NCBI RefSeq assembly: GCF_022829635.1
Contig: NZ_JAKSYO010000182.1
Location: 1-64,000 of the forward strand
Direction of reading: 5' to 3'
Length of the DNA: 64,000 nt
Source of the DNA: Methylobacterium sp. E-066
GTDB lineage: Bacteria > Pseudomonadota > Alphaproteobacteria > Rhizobiales > Beijerinckiaceae
Below are positions 26,815 to 36,203 of the stretch, in pieces (the stretch's first letter is position 1; each line of letters starts with the position of its first letter). The notes below the pieces were generated by a model. The model worked only from the letters and a program-made list of their open reading frames with translations. It did not search any database and was not told where the DNA came from. The position numbers and the translations under genes are program-made.

Positions 26815-27396
26815 ATGGCCCGCTCGTCCCACCTCCTCGCCGCCGCGCTGCTCGCCGCCCTCCTGGGCGGCTGCGGCGGCGGCGCGGCACCGCTGACCTT
26901 CGATCTCGCGGCGCTCCCGCCGGCCGGTCGCCCGGTTGCCGCCGGCCGCTCGATCGCGGTCTCGGAGCCGGTGGGCATCCAGCCGTTCGAGGCCGACCGG
27001 ATCATCGTGCGCGAAGGCGGCGGCGCCCTCGCCTTCCTGGGCGGCGGCCAATGGGCCGACCGGCTGCCGCGGCTGATCCAGACCCGCCTCCTCCAGAGCC
27101 TGGAGAATTCCGGCCGGCTCCGCTCGGTCAGCCGGCCCGGCGACAAGGTCGTGGCCGATTACCAGCTGATCAGCGAGATCCGCGCCTTCGACATCCAGGC
27201 GACGACCGGGGAGGCGGTGGTCGACCTGTCGCTGAAGCTCGTCGCCGACGGCACCGGCAAGGTCACCGCCGCCCGGATCTTCACCGCCCGGGTGCCGGTG
27301 GCGAAGATCGATGCCGGCAACGGTGCCCAAGCCCTCGACCAGGCGCTGACCATCGTGCTGGCCGACGTGGTGCGGTGGGTGAATACCGGGCGGTAG
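26815..27396 (+). CDS. ABC-type transport auxiliary lipoprotein (PqiC-like)
   Basis: A 193-residue lipoprotein. The signal peptide ends in the lipobox LLGGC, with lipidated Cys near residue 20. The mature part is an ABC_trans_aux domain (IQPFEADRIIVREGGGALAF; QWADRLPRLIQTRLLQSLEN). In Pqi and related MCE systems such lipoproteins link the periplasmic MCE tunnel to the outer membrane. It is the last gene of the operon, following mlaD by 121 bp. The start at 26815 gives a normal signal peptide. Confidence 0.87.
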   Translation: MARSSHLLAAALLAALLGGCGGGAAPLTFDLAALPPAGRPVAAGRSIAVSEPVGIQPFEADRIIVREGGGALAFLGGGQWADRLPRLIQTRLLQSLENSGRLRSVSRPGDKVVADYQLISEIRAFDIQATTGEAVVDLSLKLVADGTGKVTAARIFTARVPVAKIDAGNGAQALDQALTIVLADVVRWVNTGR

Positions 27397-27517
27397 CCAC
27401 CCGCCTCTCGGATGGGATTACCGCAACGGCGGCCATTATGGCCGCTGCGCGTGCGAAGTGAGTTCTCGGTCGGCAGCAAGCCGACCCTTGAACAACCTGA
27501 GCCGTCTCGGTAATTCT

Positions 27518-27600
27518 GGCCGCACATCAAGAGTCGGGCCGACGCTCGACGCCAACCTGCCGATCCGGGCAAGGTGGCGCTCCGCAAGGAGGATGTGGCC
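27518..27600 (+). promoter_or_regulatory. Candidate SAM-clan riboswitch upstream of metA
   Basis: GGCC...ACAT (27518-27527) pairs with ATGTGGCC (27593-27600), closing a multi-branch structure. Inside are ATCAAGAG (27526-27533), GCCAACC (27551-27557) and AAGGTG (27571-27576), in the order of the conserved SAM-I/SAM-IV core, plus a hairpin CTCC-GCAA-GGAG. It sits 62 bp before the metA start, and S-adenosylmethionine is the end product that would repress metA. Which SAM class it belongs to is not settled. Confidence 0.55.
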
Positions 27601-27661
27601 GAGCCGGCAACCAAGCGGATCAAGCCACGCGCGTCGGTTTCCGAAGGAGGGACGACGCACC

Positions 27662-28615
27662 GTGCCAATCAAGATTCCCGACGATCTCCCCGCTGCCCGC
27701 GCCCTGGAGGCCGAAGGCGTCGTGGTGATGCGCGAGACCGACGCGGTCCGTCAGGACATCCGGCCGCTGCGGATCGGCCTGCTCAACCTGATGCCCAACA
27801 AGATCAGCACCGAGACGCAAGTCGCCCGCCTGCTCGGAGCGAGCCCGCTTCAGGTCGAACTGACCCTGGTCCGGATGACCGACCATGTCGCCCGGAATAC
27901 CCCGGCCGAGCACATGGATGCGTTCTACCGGCCCTGGAGCGATGTCCGGAAGGAGCGGTTCGACGGATTCATCATCACGGGAGCCCCCGTCGAGCGGCTA
28001 CCCTTCGAGGCGGTCCGGTACTGGGCCGAACTGTGCCGCGTCTTCGACTGGACGCACTCGCACGTCCACAGCTGTCTGACGATCTGCTGGGCGGCGCAGG
28101 CGGCGGTCTACCACGCCCACAGGATCCCGAAGCGGACACTCGCGCAGAAGGCGTTCGGCGTGTACCGCCACCAGAATCGCGCCCCGGCCTCACCCTATCT
28201 GCGCGGCTTCTCGGACGAGTTCTGCGTCCCGGTTTCCCGCTGGACGGAGGTGCGCCAGGAGGACATCCCGGAAGGGTGCGGTCTGTCCGTCCTGGCCGAC
28301 AGCCCGGAGACCGGCTTGTGCCTCCTCGGCGATCTGGAGCGCCGGTCGCTCCACATGTTCAATCACTTGGAATATGATACGGCCACGCTCGCCGACGAAT
28401 ACGTCCGCGATGCCGGCGCTTCGGTGCCTGCAAACTATTTCCCCGACGATGATCCGTCCAAACCGCCGCGAAACACGTGGCGGAGCCACGCGCATCTGCT
28501 GTTCGGCAACTGGATCAGCGAGATCTATCGCACCACGCCGTTCGACCCGGCACGGATCGGCGAGGCCGAAAGCCTCACTCCATCACCGCCGCCTTCAGGA
28601 TCACCACCATGGTAG
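27662..28615 (+). CDS. metA: Homoserine O-succinyl/acetyltransferase (MetA)
   Basis: A 317-residue enzyme that acylates homoserine as the first committed step of methionine synthesis. The catalytic Cys142 lies in HSCLTICWAAQAAVY; His235 and Glu237 are in MFNHLEYD; Lys47 is in MPNKISTETQ. GTG 27662 with AAGGAGGG upstream gives the family start PIKIPDDLPA. The last 13 or so residues are a Pro/Ser-rich extension that overlaps the convergent regulator gene by 41 bp. Many MetA-family enzymes outside enterics use acetyl-CoA; the acyl donor is not decided here. Confidence 0.95.
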   Translation: MPIKIPDDLPAARALEAEGVVVMRETDAVRQDIRPLRIGLLNLMPNKISTETQVARLLGASPLQVELTLVRMTDHVARNTPAEHMDAFYRPWSDVRKERFDGFIITGAPVERLPFEAVRYWAELCRVFDWTHSHVHSCLTICWAAQAAVYHAHRIPKRTLAQKAFGVYRHQNRAPASPYLRGFSDEFCVPVSRWTEVRQEDIPEGCGLSVLADSPETGLCLLGDLERRSLHMFNHLEYDTATLADEYVRDAGASVPANYFPDDDPSKPPRNTWRSHAHLLFGNWISEIYRTTPFDPARIGEAESLTPSPPPSGSPPW

Positions 28616-29201
28616 CCCGGGCCGGGCCTTCGGTGCAGCGCACGAGGTGCGGGCGGTCGCAGCGGTAGCGCAGGGTCTCGCCGGCCCGGGCGCGCTGCAC
28701 GCTGCCGCCGATCTCGACCTCGAACGCGCCCTCGGCGACCGAGAGCGATTCCACCGAGCCGCGCTGGTGCGGGTCCGAATCGAGCACGCCGCCGGGATCG
28801 GCCGTGACCTCGTACCATTGCAGCCACTCGATCGTCTTGATCCAGCCGGTGATCGCCAGCCGCACCTTGCCGTCTTCCGAGACCAGGATCGGCGTGTCGG
28901 CCCGGGAGGTCTTTTCGATGAACGGCTCCTCGTCGCCGGCCGCCAGGACCCGGTCGATCGACACGTCCAGGGCCTGGGACAGCCGCCAGATCGTCGCCAG
29001 CGTCGGATTGGTCTCGTTGCGCTCGATCTGGCTGATGATCGATTTCGCCACGCCCGATTGCTCGGCGAGCTCCGACAGCGAGAGGTTGTAGGCCTTGCGC
29101 AGGCGCTGGATCGTCTTGCCAAGCTGGCCGGAGAGCACTTGCGCCCCGGTCAACAGGTCGCGTCCGCGCGCCCGGTCGGGCCGTTCCGCCTGGTCCTGCA
29201 T
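28575..29201 (-). CDS. XRE-family regulator with C-terminal cupin domain
   Basis: A 208-residue DNA-binding protein. Residues about 28-85 are an XRE helix-turn-helix (LRKAYNLSLSELAEQSGVAK, SIISQIERNETNPTLATIWR). Residues about 115-205 form a cupin barrel (SVESLSVAEGAFEVEIGG). Such proteins usually control transport or amino-acid/polyamine genes in response to a small ligand. It is convergent with metA (41-bp overlap) and precedes thiE-thiD, but no target operator was identified. ATG 29201 is preferred over GTG 29207. Confidence 0.88.
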   Translation of the reverse strand: MQDQAERPDRARGRDLLTGAQVLSGQLGKTIQRLRKAYNLSLSELAEQSGVAKSIISQIERNETNPTLATIWRLSQALDVSIDRVLAAGDEEPFIEKTSRADTPILVSEDGKVRLAITGWIKTIEWLQWYEVTADPGGVLDSDPHQRGSVESLSVAEGAFEVEIGGSVQRARAGETLRYRCDRPHLVRCTEGPARATMVVILKAAVME

Positions 29202-29298
29202 CGTCACCGGTCCACCCAGGCCGTTCCGTTATACGAACGATCGTGCGCTTCTTCAAACGCAATCGCCGTCCGGACGCAAGGCGGGCGCCCCCCTTAAG

Positions 29299-30110
<812 letters not shown>

Positions 30111-30114
<4 letters not shown>

Positions 30115-30821
30115 CGGGCGGCTCCCCGCGCCGCCAGGGCGGCGTCGATGGCCGCGCGCAGCTCCCGGGCGCGCTGCCGCACCGGCTCCGTGCCGAACAG
30201 GGCGGTGATCACCGCGACGCCGTCCGCCCCGGCGGCGATCACCGGGGCGGCGTTGTGCAGGCCGATCCCCGCGATGGCGCCGAGCGGCAGGCCCGCGCCC
30301 CGGGCGAGCCGGGCCCGGAAGGCGATGCGCGAAAAGCCGTCGAGGCCGACCGGCGGGTCGGGATTGTCCTTGCTGGTGGTGGCGAACACGCCGCCAATGC
30401 AGGCGTAATCGACCGGGAGCCGGTACAGCTCGTCGGCCTGGGCGGCGGTCTTGACGGTCAACCCGATGATCGCCCCCTCCCCCAGCAGGCGGCGCGCCTC
30501 GGCCGGGTGGAGATCGCTCTGGCCGAGATGGACGCCATCCGCCCCCGCCGCCAGGGCGAGATCGACCCGGTCGTTGACCAGAACCGGCACCCGGCCTCCC
30601 ACGGCGGCCTGGATCGCCCGGATCCGCGCGAGGGCGGCGCGGGCATCCGGGATGTCCTTCTCGCGGTATTGAAGCAGGGTGGCGCCCCCCGTCACCGCGT
30701 CGGCGGCGAGGCGGGCGAGATGGTCCCCGTCCGCGCCGCAGATTCCGACATCGAGGAGGCCGTAGAGCCGCAGGTCGACGGGCCGGCTCCCGGCCGTCGC
30801 GGAGATCGCGCTCGCTGCCAT
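30111..30821 (-). CDS. thiE: Thiamine phosphate synthase ThiE
   Basis: A 236-residue TIM-barrel enzyme joining HMP pyrophosphate and thiazole phosphate. Family segments are GATLLQYREKD, VPVLVNDRVDLALAAGADGVHLGQ, the loop CIGGVFATTSKDNPDPP, and the phosphate-binding AIAGIGLHNA. The start at 30821 avoids about 30 upstream low-complexity residues and has GGGGA upstream. The first gene of thiE-thiD; no TPP riboswitch was recognised in the leader. Confidence 0.93.
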
Positions 30822-31025
30822 CGTGGTCCCCTGCCCCCGCCGGACCTGGCCCCGCGCCGGCCCCGCGCCGACACGTCTCGGGCGGCTCTGTTTGGGCAGG
30901 GACGGCCGGCTTGGCAACCCGTCCGGTCACACGGCCGCGTTGACGCGGGGCGATCCTGTCCCCCTATAGGGACGGATCCGGTCTGAAAAAATCCCGCGCC
31001 CGGCGGGAGAGGGTTTCGAGGGGCG

Positions 31026-32021
31026 ATGACGGTCGGCGAGGCGCAGACGGGTGCGCGCGGGGTACAGGCCCTGCCGGAGCGCTCCTCCGTGGGCCTCGTC
31101 GCGGTGATCGTCGCGGCGACCAAGGGGGAGCCGCGCGCCCTGACCATCCGGGTCCCGGATCAGGCGCCGGGCCGCGGCGACGGCCTGCCGGCCGGGCCGC
31201 TCGTGCCCGAGCACGCCACCCTGGAGCGCGGCCTGCGCGCCTGGGTGGAGCGGCAGACCCATCAGCGCCTCGGCTATGTCGAGCAGCTCTACACCTTCGG
31301 CGACCGCGACCGCTCCGGCGGCGACGAGGCGCCGGAGGCGCACGCGCTCTCCGTGGCCTACCTCGCCCTGGTCCGCGAGGAGCGCCCGGCCGGCCTGGCC
31401 GAGGCGGCGTGGCAGAACTGGTATCGCTACCTCCCGTACGAGGATTTCCGCAAAGGCCGCCCGCCCCAGCTCGACGCGATCGAGAGCCGGCTCGCGGCCT
31501 GGGCGGCCGAGCCCGAGGATTGCGCCATCCGGACCCGCCGCCTCGACCGCCTCGGCCTCACCTTCGGGATGAACGGCGGCACCTGGAACGAGGAGCGGGT
31601 GCTGGAGCGCTACGAATTGCTGTTCGAGGCCGGCCTGATCCCGGAGGCGCGCGGCAATGCCGGCCCGGCGGTGCAGAACGACCCGACCGGCGTGCCCATG
31701 GCCTTCGACCACCGCCGGGTGCTCGCTACCGCAATCGGCCGGCTGCGCGGCAAGATCAAGTATCGCCCGGTGGTGTTCGAGCTGATGCCCCCGGCCTTCA
31801 CCCTGCTCCAGCTTCAGCGCACCGTCGAGGCGCTGTCGGGTACGCAGCTGCACAAGCAGAATTTTCGCCGGCTCGTGGCCCAGCAGGGGCTGGTGGAGGA
31901 GACCGAAGCCCTGACCAGCGGCACCGCCGGCCGGCCGGCGCGGCTGGTGCGCTTCCGCCGGGAGGTTCTTTTGGAGAGGCCGGCCCCGGGGCTGCGGCTG
32001 CCGTTGCGGCGGGTGGGGTAA
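31026..32021 (+). CDS. NrtR-like Nudix-related transcriptional regulator
   Basis: A 331-residue protein with a degenerate Nudix fold (residues about 20-200; no GX5EX7REUXEEXGU box) and a C-terminal winged helix (KYRPVVFELMPPAFTLLQLQ, TVEALSGTQLHKQNFRRLV). NrtR proteins sense ADP-ribose and control NAD synthesis genes. The first half is longer than in classical NrtR. No NAD gene is adjacent, so the regulon is unknown. It is divergent from thiE. Confidence 0.75.
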   Translation: MTVGEAQTGARGVQALPERSSVGLVAVIVAATKGEPRALTIRVPDQAPGRGDGLPAGPLVPEHATLERGLRAWVERQTHQRLGYVEQLYTFGDRDRSGGDEAPEAHALSVAYLALVREERPAGLAEAAWQNWYRYLPYEDFRKGRPPQLDAIESRLAAWAAEPEDCAIRTRRLDRLGLTFGMNGGTWNEERVLERYELLFEAGLIPEARGNAGPAVQNDPTGVPMAFDHRRVLATAIGRLRGKIKYRPVVFELMPPAFTLLQLQRTVEALSGTQLHKQNFRRLVAQQGLVEETEALTSGTAGRPARLVRFRREVLLERPAPGLRLPLRRVG

Positions 32022-32193
32022 CCCACCACGCGTCGCTGCGTCCACACGCACGGCCGCGGGCGGCGGGAGGTTCGGACCGGATGCCGTGTCAGGCGGTCAC
32101 CAGGCTTTCCAGCTATCGGCTTGGCACAACATAATCAGAAACAAGCCACTGAAAAAAGGCGCCTTTTCCCCTCCCCCCTGTGGGGCGACGACG

Positions 32194-32250
32194 TTCACAC
32201 ATCGGCTTGCGAAAGCCGCCATGCGCCCCCTCTCCCGCACGGGAGAGGGG
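32194..32250. repeat. Dispersed palindromic repeat, family B, copy 1
   Basis: This unit contains CACACATCGGCTTG and the perfect palindrome CCCCTCTCCCG-CA-CGGGAGAGGGG (32227-32250). Related units occur at 35448-35550, 57414-57550 and inside imuB near 62786-62880. A short separate palindrome, AAAAGGCGCCTTTT, lies just upstream near 32155. The surrounding 32022-32341 shows no gene. Confidence 0.8.
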
Positions 32251-32341
32251 ACCGGCGCCTTCTGCGCCCACGGCATGATCACGGCCACGGTCGAAACCTG
32301 TGTAGTCCGTAGCCACAAGGGGGAGGAGCGCGCGTCGCGCC

Positions 32342-33577
32342 TTACAGAGGACGAGCTGTGAACATTGTCGAGTTCTCGGGGGCTGGTCGCGCGGCGCGCC
32401 ACAGCCACAACGCCGTAAGCACCAGCAGCACGGTCGCGACGGCGCCGGTGCAGTCCAGCGCGTCCCAGCCGGCCCAGCGGCCGTGACCGAGGAGGCGCAC
32501 CAGAACCGGGCCGACGATCTGTCCGGCCGCGAAGGCGGCGGTCATGCGGGCGAGGAGCGGCGTCGGGTTGTCGGGCCGCGCCTCGCGCGCGAGTTGCAGG
32601 CCCGCCATGGTGGCGACCATGAACGTGCCGCCCACCAGGATTGCCGAGGCCGCCACCGCCCAGAGGGCGTGGGCGGCCAGAGGTAGGCCGGTGCCGAGCG
32701 CCATGAGGCCCTGCGCCGCCGCCCAGAGGCGCTGGCGCGGCACGCGCGTCAGCCAGCGGGCCACGGCCGCGACCGACAGGGCGGCGGCCAGGCCGAACAG
32801 CGGCCAGGTCAAGCCGAACACTTTTGGGTCGGAGGCCAGTTCGCGGGCCATCGCCGGCAGGAACGTCGCCGGCACGATGTAGCCGAACCCGAAGATTCCG
32901 TAGCACAGGACCAGGGCCGCCTGCCCGCTGCGGAGGGGACGGGCGAAAGAAGCGGCTTCGCGCTCCTCGATCTCGGCTGGGGCCGTGCCCTGCCCCCGGG
33001 ACAGGAACCAGACCAGCAGCGCGCCGAGCCCGGCGACCAGCCCCAGTTCGAGCCACAGCCGGGCCGCCGGCTGAATCCCGCCGAGCCAGGCCAGCGTGCC
33101 GGCGAGCGCGACGCCTAAGCCGACGCCGGTGTAGATCCAGGCCCCGAGCGCGCCGACCCGACGCCGGGCGAGCTCGGCCAGGCACCAGCCGCTCGCGCAG
33201 ACCAGGGCCCAGGCGCCGAACACCCCGGCCAAGGCCCGCAGCCCGGCCCCGAGACCGGCCGGCGCGTCGTGATCGACCGCCGCCATCGCCACCGTGGTCA
33301 GCGCCACGCCGGCCAGGCTCAAGAGCAGGCCCAGCCGCGGATTGCCGGCGAACCGCGAGGCCGTCAGGGCGCCGACCAGATACCCGACATAGTTCGCCGC
33401 GGCCCATTCGGCGCCCGCGGCGGCGGTGAGGGTGCCGTCGCGCATCATCAGCGGCATCAGCGGCGTGAACGCGAACCGGCCGATGCCCATGGCGACCGCT
33501 AGGGCGACGAGGCCGCTGGCGACCACCGGCCAGGGCGCGCGTTCGGAATCGGTTGGGGCGTGCTGGAGCGTGCTCAT
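32342..33577 (-). CDS. YbfB/YjiJ family MFS transporter
   Basis: A 411-residue, 12-helix carrier. The first helix GLVALAVAMGIGRFAFTPLMPLM and WAAANYVGYLVGAL are hallmarks of the YbfB/YjiJ (DUF1228) group, as is GIFGFGYIVPATFLPAMA at helix 7. Substrate unknown. It is divergent from a LysR gene 68 bp away, a common regulator/target arrangement, so the LysR protein probably controls it. Confidence 0.88.
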   Translation of the reverse strand: MSTLQHAPTDSERAPWPVVASGLVALAVAMGIGRFAFTPLMPLMMRDGTLTAAAGAEWAAANYVGYLVGALTASRFAGNPRLGLLLSLAGVALTTVAMAAVDHDAPAGLGAGLRALAGVFGAWALVCASGWCLAELARRRVGALGAWIYTGVGLGVALAGTLAWLGGIQPAARLWLELGLVAGLGALLVWFLSRGQGTAPAEIEEREAASFARPLRSGQAALVLCYGIFGFGYIVPATFLPAMARELASDPKVFGLTWPLFGLAAALSVAAVARWLTRVPRQRLWAAAQGLMALGTGLPLAAHALWAVAASAILVGGTFMVATMAGLQLAREARPDNPTPLLARMTAAFAAGQIVGPVLVRLLGHGRWAGWDALDCTGAVATVLLVLTALWLWRAARPAPENSTMFTARPL

Positions 33578-33645
33578 GTCGGCACCCCTTGAACACCCTC
33601 CCGATGTTCTTGGAAAATGAATTTTTGTGACGTACGTTTCTCGTC

Positions 33646-34524
33646 ATGAGAACGATGGATTTGGACGATCTCGACATCTTCCGCAGCGTGGTGCGCGAGG
33701 GCGGGGTGACGCGGGCGGCGAAGCGGCTGCATCGGGTCCCGTCCAACGTCACGACCCGGATCAAGCAGTTCGAGGCGCGGCTGGGTGTGGCCCTGTTCCG
33801 CCGCGAGGGCCGCAGCCTGAGCCTCACCGAGGCCGGACGCACCCTCCTGGGCCATGCCGAGACGCTGCTGCGGATGGCCGATCTGGCCGAGCAGGAGTTG
33901 CGCAGCGGCGTCGTCCGCGGCGTCCTGCGGCTGGGCTCGCTGGAGAGCGCGGCGGGCGCGCGGCTGCCGCCGATCCTGTCGGCCTTCCACGCGCAGTTCC
34001 CCGACGTCACGATCGAGCTGCAAACCGGCACGACCCGGGCCATGCTGAGGCAACTGGAGCGCTTCGAGATCGAGGCGGCCTTCGTCTCCGAGCCGGTCGA
34101 TCACGCAAGCTTGTCGTCGGTGCCGGCCTTCGACGAGGAACTGGTGCTGATCACCGGCCGGAATGCGCCCGGGATCGGCGATGGCTCCCGCCGCCGGACC
34201 CTGGTGGCGTTCCCGCACGGCTGCTCCTACCGGCAGCGCCTGATCGAGTGGCTGGCCGAAGAGGGGGCGTCCTACGACCGGGTTCTGGAGATGAGCTCGT
34301 ACCACGCCATCGTGGCCTGCGTGGCGGCCGGCACCGGCATGGCCATCGTGCCGGCGGAAGTGCTCGACCACGCGGTCCTGAGCACGGCGGTCGAGCGCCA
34401 TCCGCTGCCGCCGCACCTACGCCGCAACCGGACCCGCCTGGTCTGGTCAGGGGAGGCCAGCGCCGCCCTGTCCGCCCTCATGGCGCTCCTGCCCGATAGG
34501 GCCGAGACCGGCCGCGCAGCGTAG
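33646..34524 (+). CDS. LysR-family transcriptional regulator
   Basis: A 292-residue regulator. The winged helix is at residues 5-65 (LDIFRSVVREGGVTRAAKRL, HRVPSNVTTRIKQFEARLG, VALFRREGRSLSLTEAG); residues 90-285 are a periplasmic-binding-protein-like effector domain (LRLGSLESAAGARLPPILS). It is divergent from the YbfB-type transporter and likely regulates it. The effector is not predictable. It ends beside a family D repeat. Confidence 0.92.
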   Translation: MRTMDLDDLDIFRSVVREGGVTRAAKRLHRVPSNVTTRIKQFEARLGVALFRREGRSLSLTEAGRTLLGHAETLLRMADLAEQELRSGVVRGVLRLGSLESAAGARLPPILSAFHAQFPDVTIELQTGTTRAMLRQLERFEIEAAFVSEPVDHASLSSVPAFDEELVLITGRNAPGIGDGSRRRTLVAFPHGCSYRQRLIEWLAEEGASYDRVLEMSSYHAIVACVAAGTGMAIVPAEVLDHAVLSTAVERHPLPPHLRRNRTRLVWSGEASAALSALMALLPDRAETGRAA

Positions 34525-34551
34525 GTCGCGCGCCTGGACCATCGAACGCGC

Positions 34552-34594
34552 GCGCTGACGCCGAACCGGAATCCACTTCGGTTGCGAGCGCTCT
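34552..34594. repeat. Dispersed repeat, family D, copy 2
   Basis: On the minus strand it begins TAGAGCGCTCGC and contains ACCGAAGTGGATTCCGGTTC. The TAG at its edge serves as the panB stop codon, just as copy 3 at 47757 supplies a stop codon. It lies between the convergent LysR and panB genes. Confidence 0.6.
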
Positions 34595-35411
34595 AGCCGT
34601 AGGTATGATCGTCCGCCGGGAACCGCCCGGCCCGCACCGCGTCGGCGTAGGCCTTCACGGCCTCCTCGATATGGCCGCGCAGCGACCCGAACTGGCGCAC
34701 GAATTTCGGGGTGCGCTCGGACAGGCCGAGCATGTCCTCTAGCACCAGGATCTGCCCGTCGCAGACCGCCGAGGCGCCGATGCCGATCGTGGCGGCGGTG
34801 ACCTGGGGCGACGTCGCGATGGCGCGCGCCACCGGCTCGACGATGCCCTCCAGCACGATCGCGAAGGCGCCGGCCTCGGAGATCGCCCTTGCGTCCTCCA
34901 GCAGGCGGCGCTCGTCGTCCGGCGCCCGGCCCTGGACCTTGAACCCGCCCATCGTGTTCACCGCCTGCGGCGTGAGGCCGATATGGCCCATCACCGGCAC
35001 GCCGCGCTGAACCAGAAACGCCACCGTCTCGGCGAAATGGGCCCCGCCCTCCATCTTGATCGCCCCCGCCCCGGTCTCCTTGAGCACCCGGGCGGCGTTG
35101 AGGAAGGCCTGCTCCCGGCTCGCCTCGTAGGAGCCGAACGGCATGTCGACCACCACCAGTGCCTTGGCGGTGCCGCGGATCACCGCCTGCGCCTGCAGGA
35201 TCATCATCTCCAGGGTGACGGGAATGGTCGATTCCATCCCGTGCATCACCATGCCGAGCGAATCGCCCACCAGGATGAAGTCGCAATAGGGATCGACGAT
35301 GCCGGCGGTGTGGGCATGGTAGGCGGTGAGCGCGATGATCTTGCGCCCCTCGGCCTTGCGCTTGCCGATGTCGATGGCTCGGAGCCGGCGGGACTGCACG
35401 ACCTGCGACAT
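34593..35411 (-). CDS. panB: 3-methyl-2-oxobutanoate hydroxymethyltransferase (PanB)
   Basis: A 272-residue TIM-barrel enzyme that makes ketopantoate from alpha-ketoisovalerate and methylene-tetrahydrofolate (pantothenate/CoA pathway). It has IIALTAYHAHTAGIVD, DFILVGDSLGMVMHGME (metal-binding Asp), AGAIKMEGG, and GHIGLTPQAVNTMGGFKVQG. panC is not adjacent. The stop codon is embedded in a family D repeat; upstream lies a family B repeat. Confidence 0.96.
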   Translation of the reverse strand: MSQVVQSRRLRAIDIGKRKAEGRKIIALTAYHAHTAGIVDPYCDFILVGDSLGMVMHGMESTIPVTLEMMILQAQAVIRGTAKALVVVDMPFGSYEASREQAFLNAARVLKETGAGAIKMEGGAHFAETVAFLVQRGVPVMGHIGLTPQAVNTMGGFKVQGRAPDDERRLLEDARAISEAGAFAIVLEGIVEPVARAIATSPQVTAATIGIGASAVCDGQILVLEDMLGLSERTPKFVRQFGSLRGHIEEAVKAYADAVRAGRFPADDHTYG

Positions 35412-35447
35412 GGTTCAGACCTCTTTCGGCATCCCGGTCGAGTGCGG

Positions 35448-35550
35448 GTCCCCTCTCCCGTGCGGGAGAGGGACAGGGTGAGGGATGCGACTTTTCCGGA
35501 GAACCCTGGTCCCTCACCCCAACCCTCTCCCGCACGGGAGAGGGGGCGCG
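35448..35550. repeat. Dispersed palindromic repeat, family B, copy 2
   Basis: About 100 bp with CCCTCTCCCG/CGGGAGAGGG palindromes at both ends and ACAGGGTGAGGGATGCGAC between, forming a long inverted structure with TGGTCCCTCACCCC. It is nearly identical to 57414-57515, over 20 kb away. It fills the gap between panB and the CXXCW gene. Confidence 0.85.
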
Positions 35551-35604
35551 TTCCGCTGCATGCGCTTCGTTCGGCAGCTCTCATACACCGCCCCGCCCCG
35601 CGGG

Positions 35605-36201
35605 TCAGCGCCCCGCCTGCGGCTCGGCCGCCGCCTTCCACGCCGGATCCTCGCGCAGGGCCATGGTCTCGTGCGTCTCCTGCCAGCCCTCGACGCCCTC
35701 GGGAAACCAGCGGACGCCGGTATAGCCCTTGCGGACCAGGCGCTTGGCCGCGTTCCAGCTGCCCCAGCACTCGACATGACAGAAGACAACGACGGGCTTG
35801 GCCGGGTCGCCGCCGGTCAGCTCGGCGACCCGGGCGTAGAACAGGCGCTCGCGCCCCGGGGCCAGGGGCTCGGCCCCGGCCTCCGGCATCCAGACCGAGC
35901 CGGGGATCGAGGGATGCACCGGCAGCCAGAGCCGGCCGGCGGGGAAGTTCGACGGCTTGCGGTCGGGGGCGGCGACGTCGATCAGAACCGGCTTGTCCGG
36001 CCCCGCCATCAGGGCGGCGAGTTTTTCGGCGTCGATCACCGCGGCGCCGGCCAGCGTCCGCGGGGTGTAACCCTTCGGCGGCCCGGCATAGAGCCCCTCC
36101 GGCTCGGGCACGTTCACGGGTGAGTCCGCCGGGGCGGCGGCGAGGCAGCCGATGGCGGCCAGGGCCGCCGCGAGCCGGCCGATCAGGATCAGACGCGCCA
36201 T
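35605..36201 (-). CDS. PQQ-dependent catabolism-associated CXXCW-motif protein (rhodanese-like)
   Basis: A 198-residue periplasmic protein. The N-terminal 25 residues are a signal peptide (LAAALAAIGCLAAA). A rhodanese-like fold follows, with Cys141, Cys145 and Trp146 in FCHVECWGSWNAAKR, the signature of this PQQ-linked family. It is the last gene of a three-gene operon with the SoxYZ-like carrier and a metallo-hydrolase, spaced by only 2 and 42 bp. Family members occur next to quinoprotein alcohol dehydrogenases; none is present here, so it would act on an enzyme encoded elsewhere. Confidence 0.87.
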   Translation of the reverse strand: MARLILIGRLAAALAAIGCLAAAPADSPVNVPEPEGLYAGPPKGYTPRTLAGAAVIDAEKLAALMAGPDKPVLIDVAAPDRKPSNFPAGRLWLPVHPSIPGSVWMPEAGAEPLAPGRERLFYARVAELTGGDPAKPVVVFCHVECWGSWNAAKRLVRKGYTGVRWFPEGVEGWQETHETMALREDPAWKAAAEPQAGR

Positions 36202-36203
36202 GG

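Noticed and set aside
30822..31025. TPP riboswitch before thiE
   Set aside because: The conserved CTGAGA and ACC-TGATCTGG-type blocks are absent on the minus strand.
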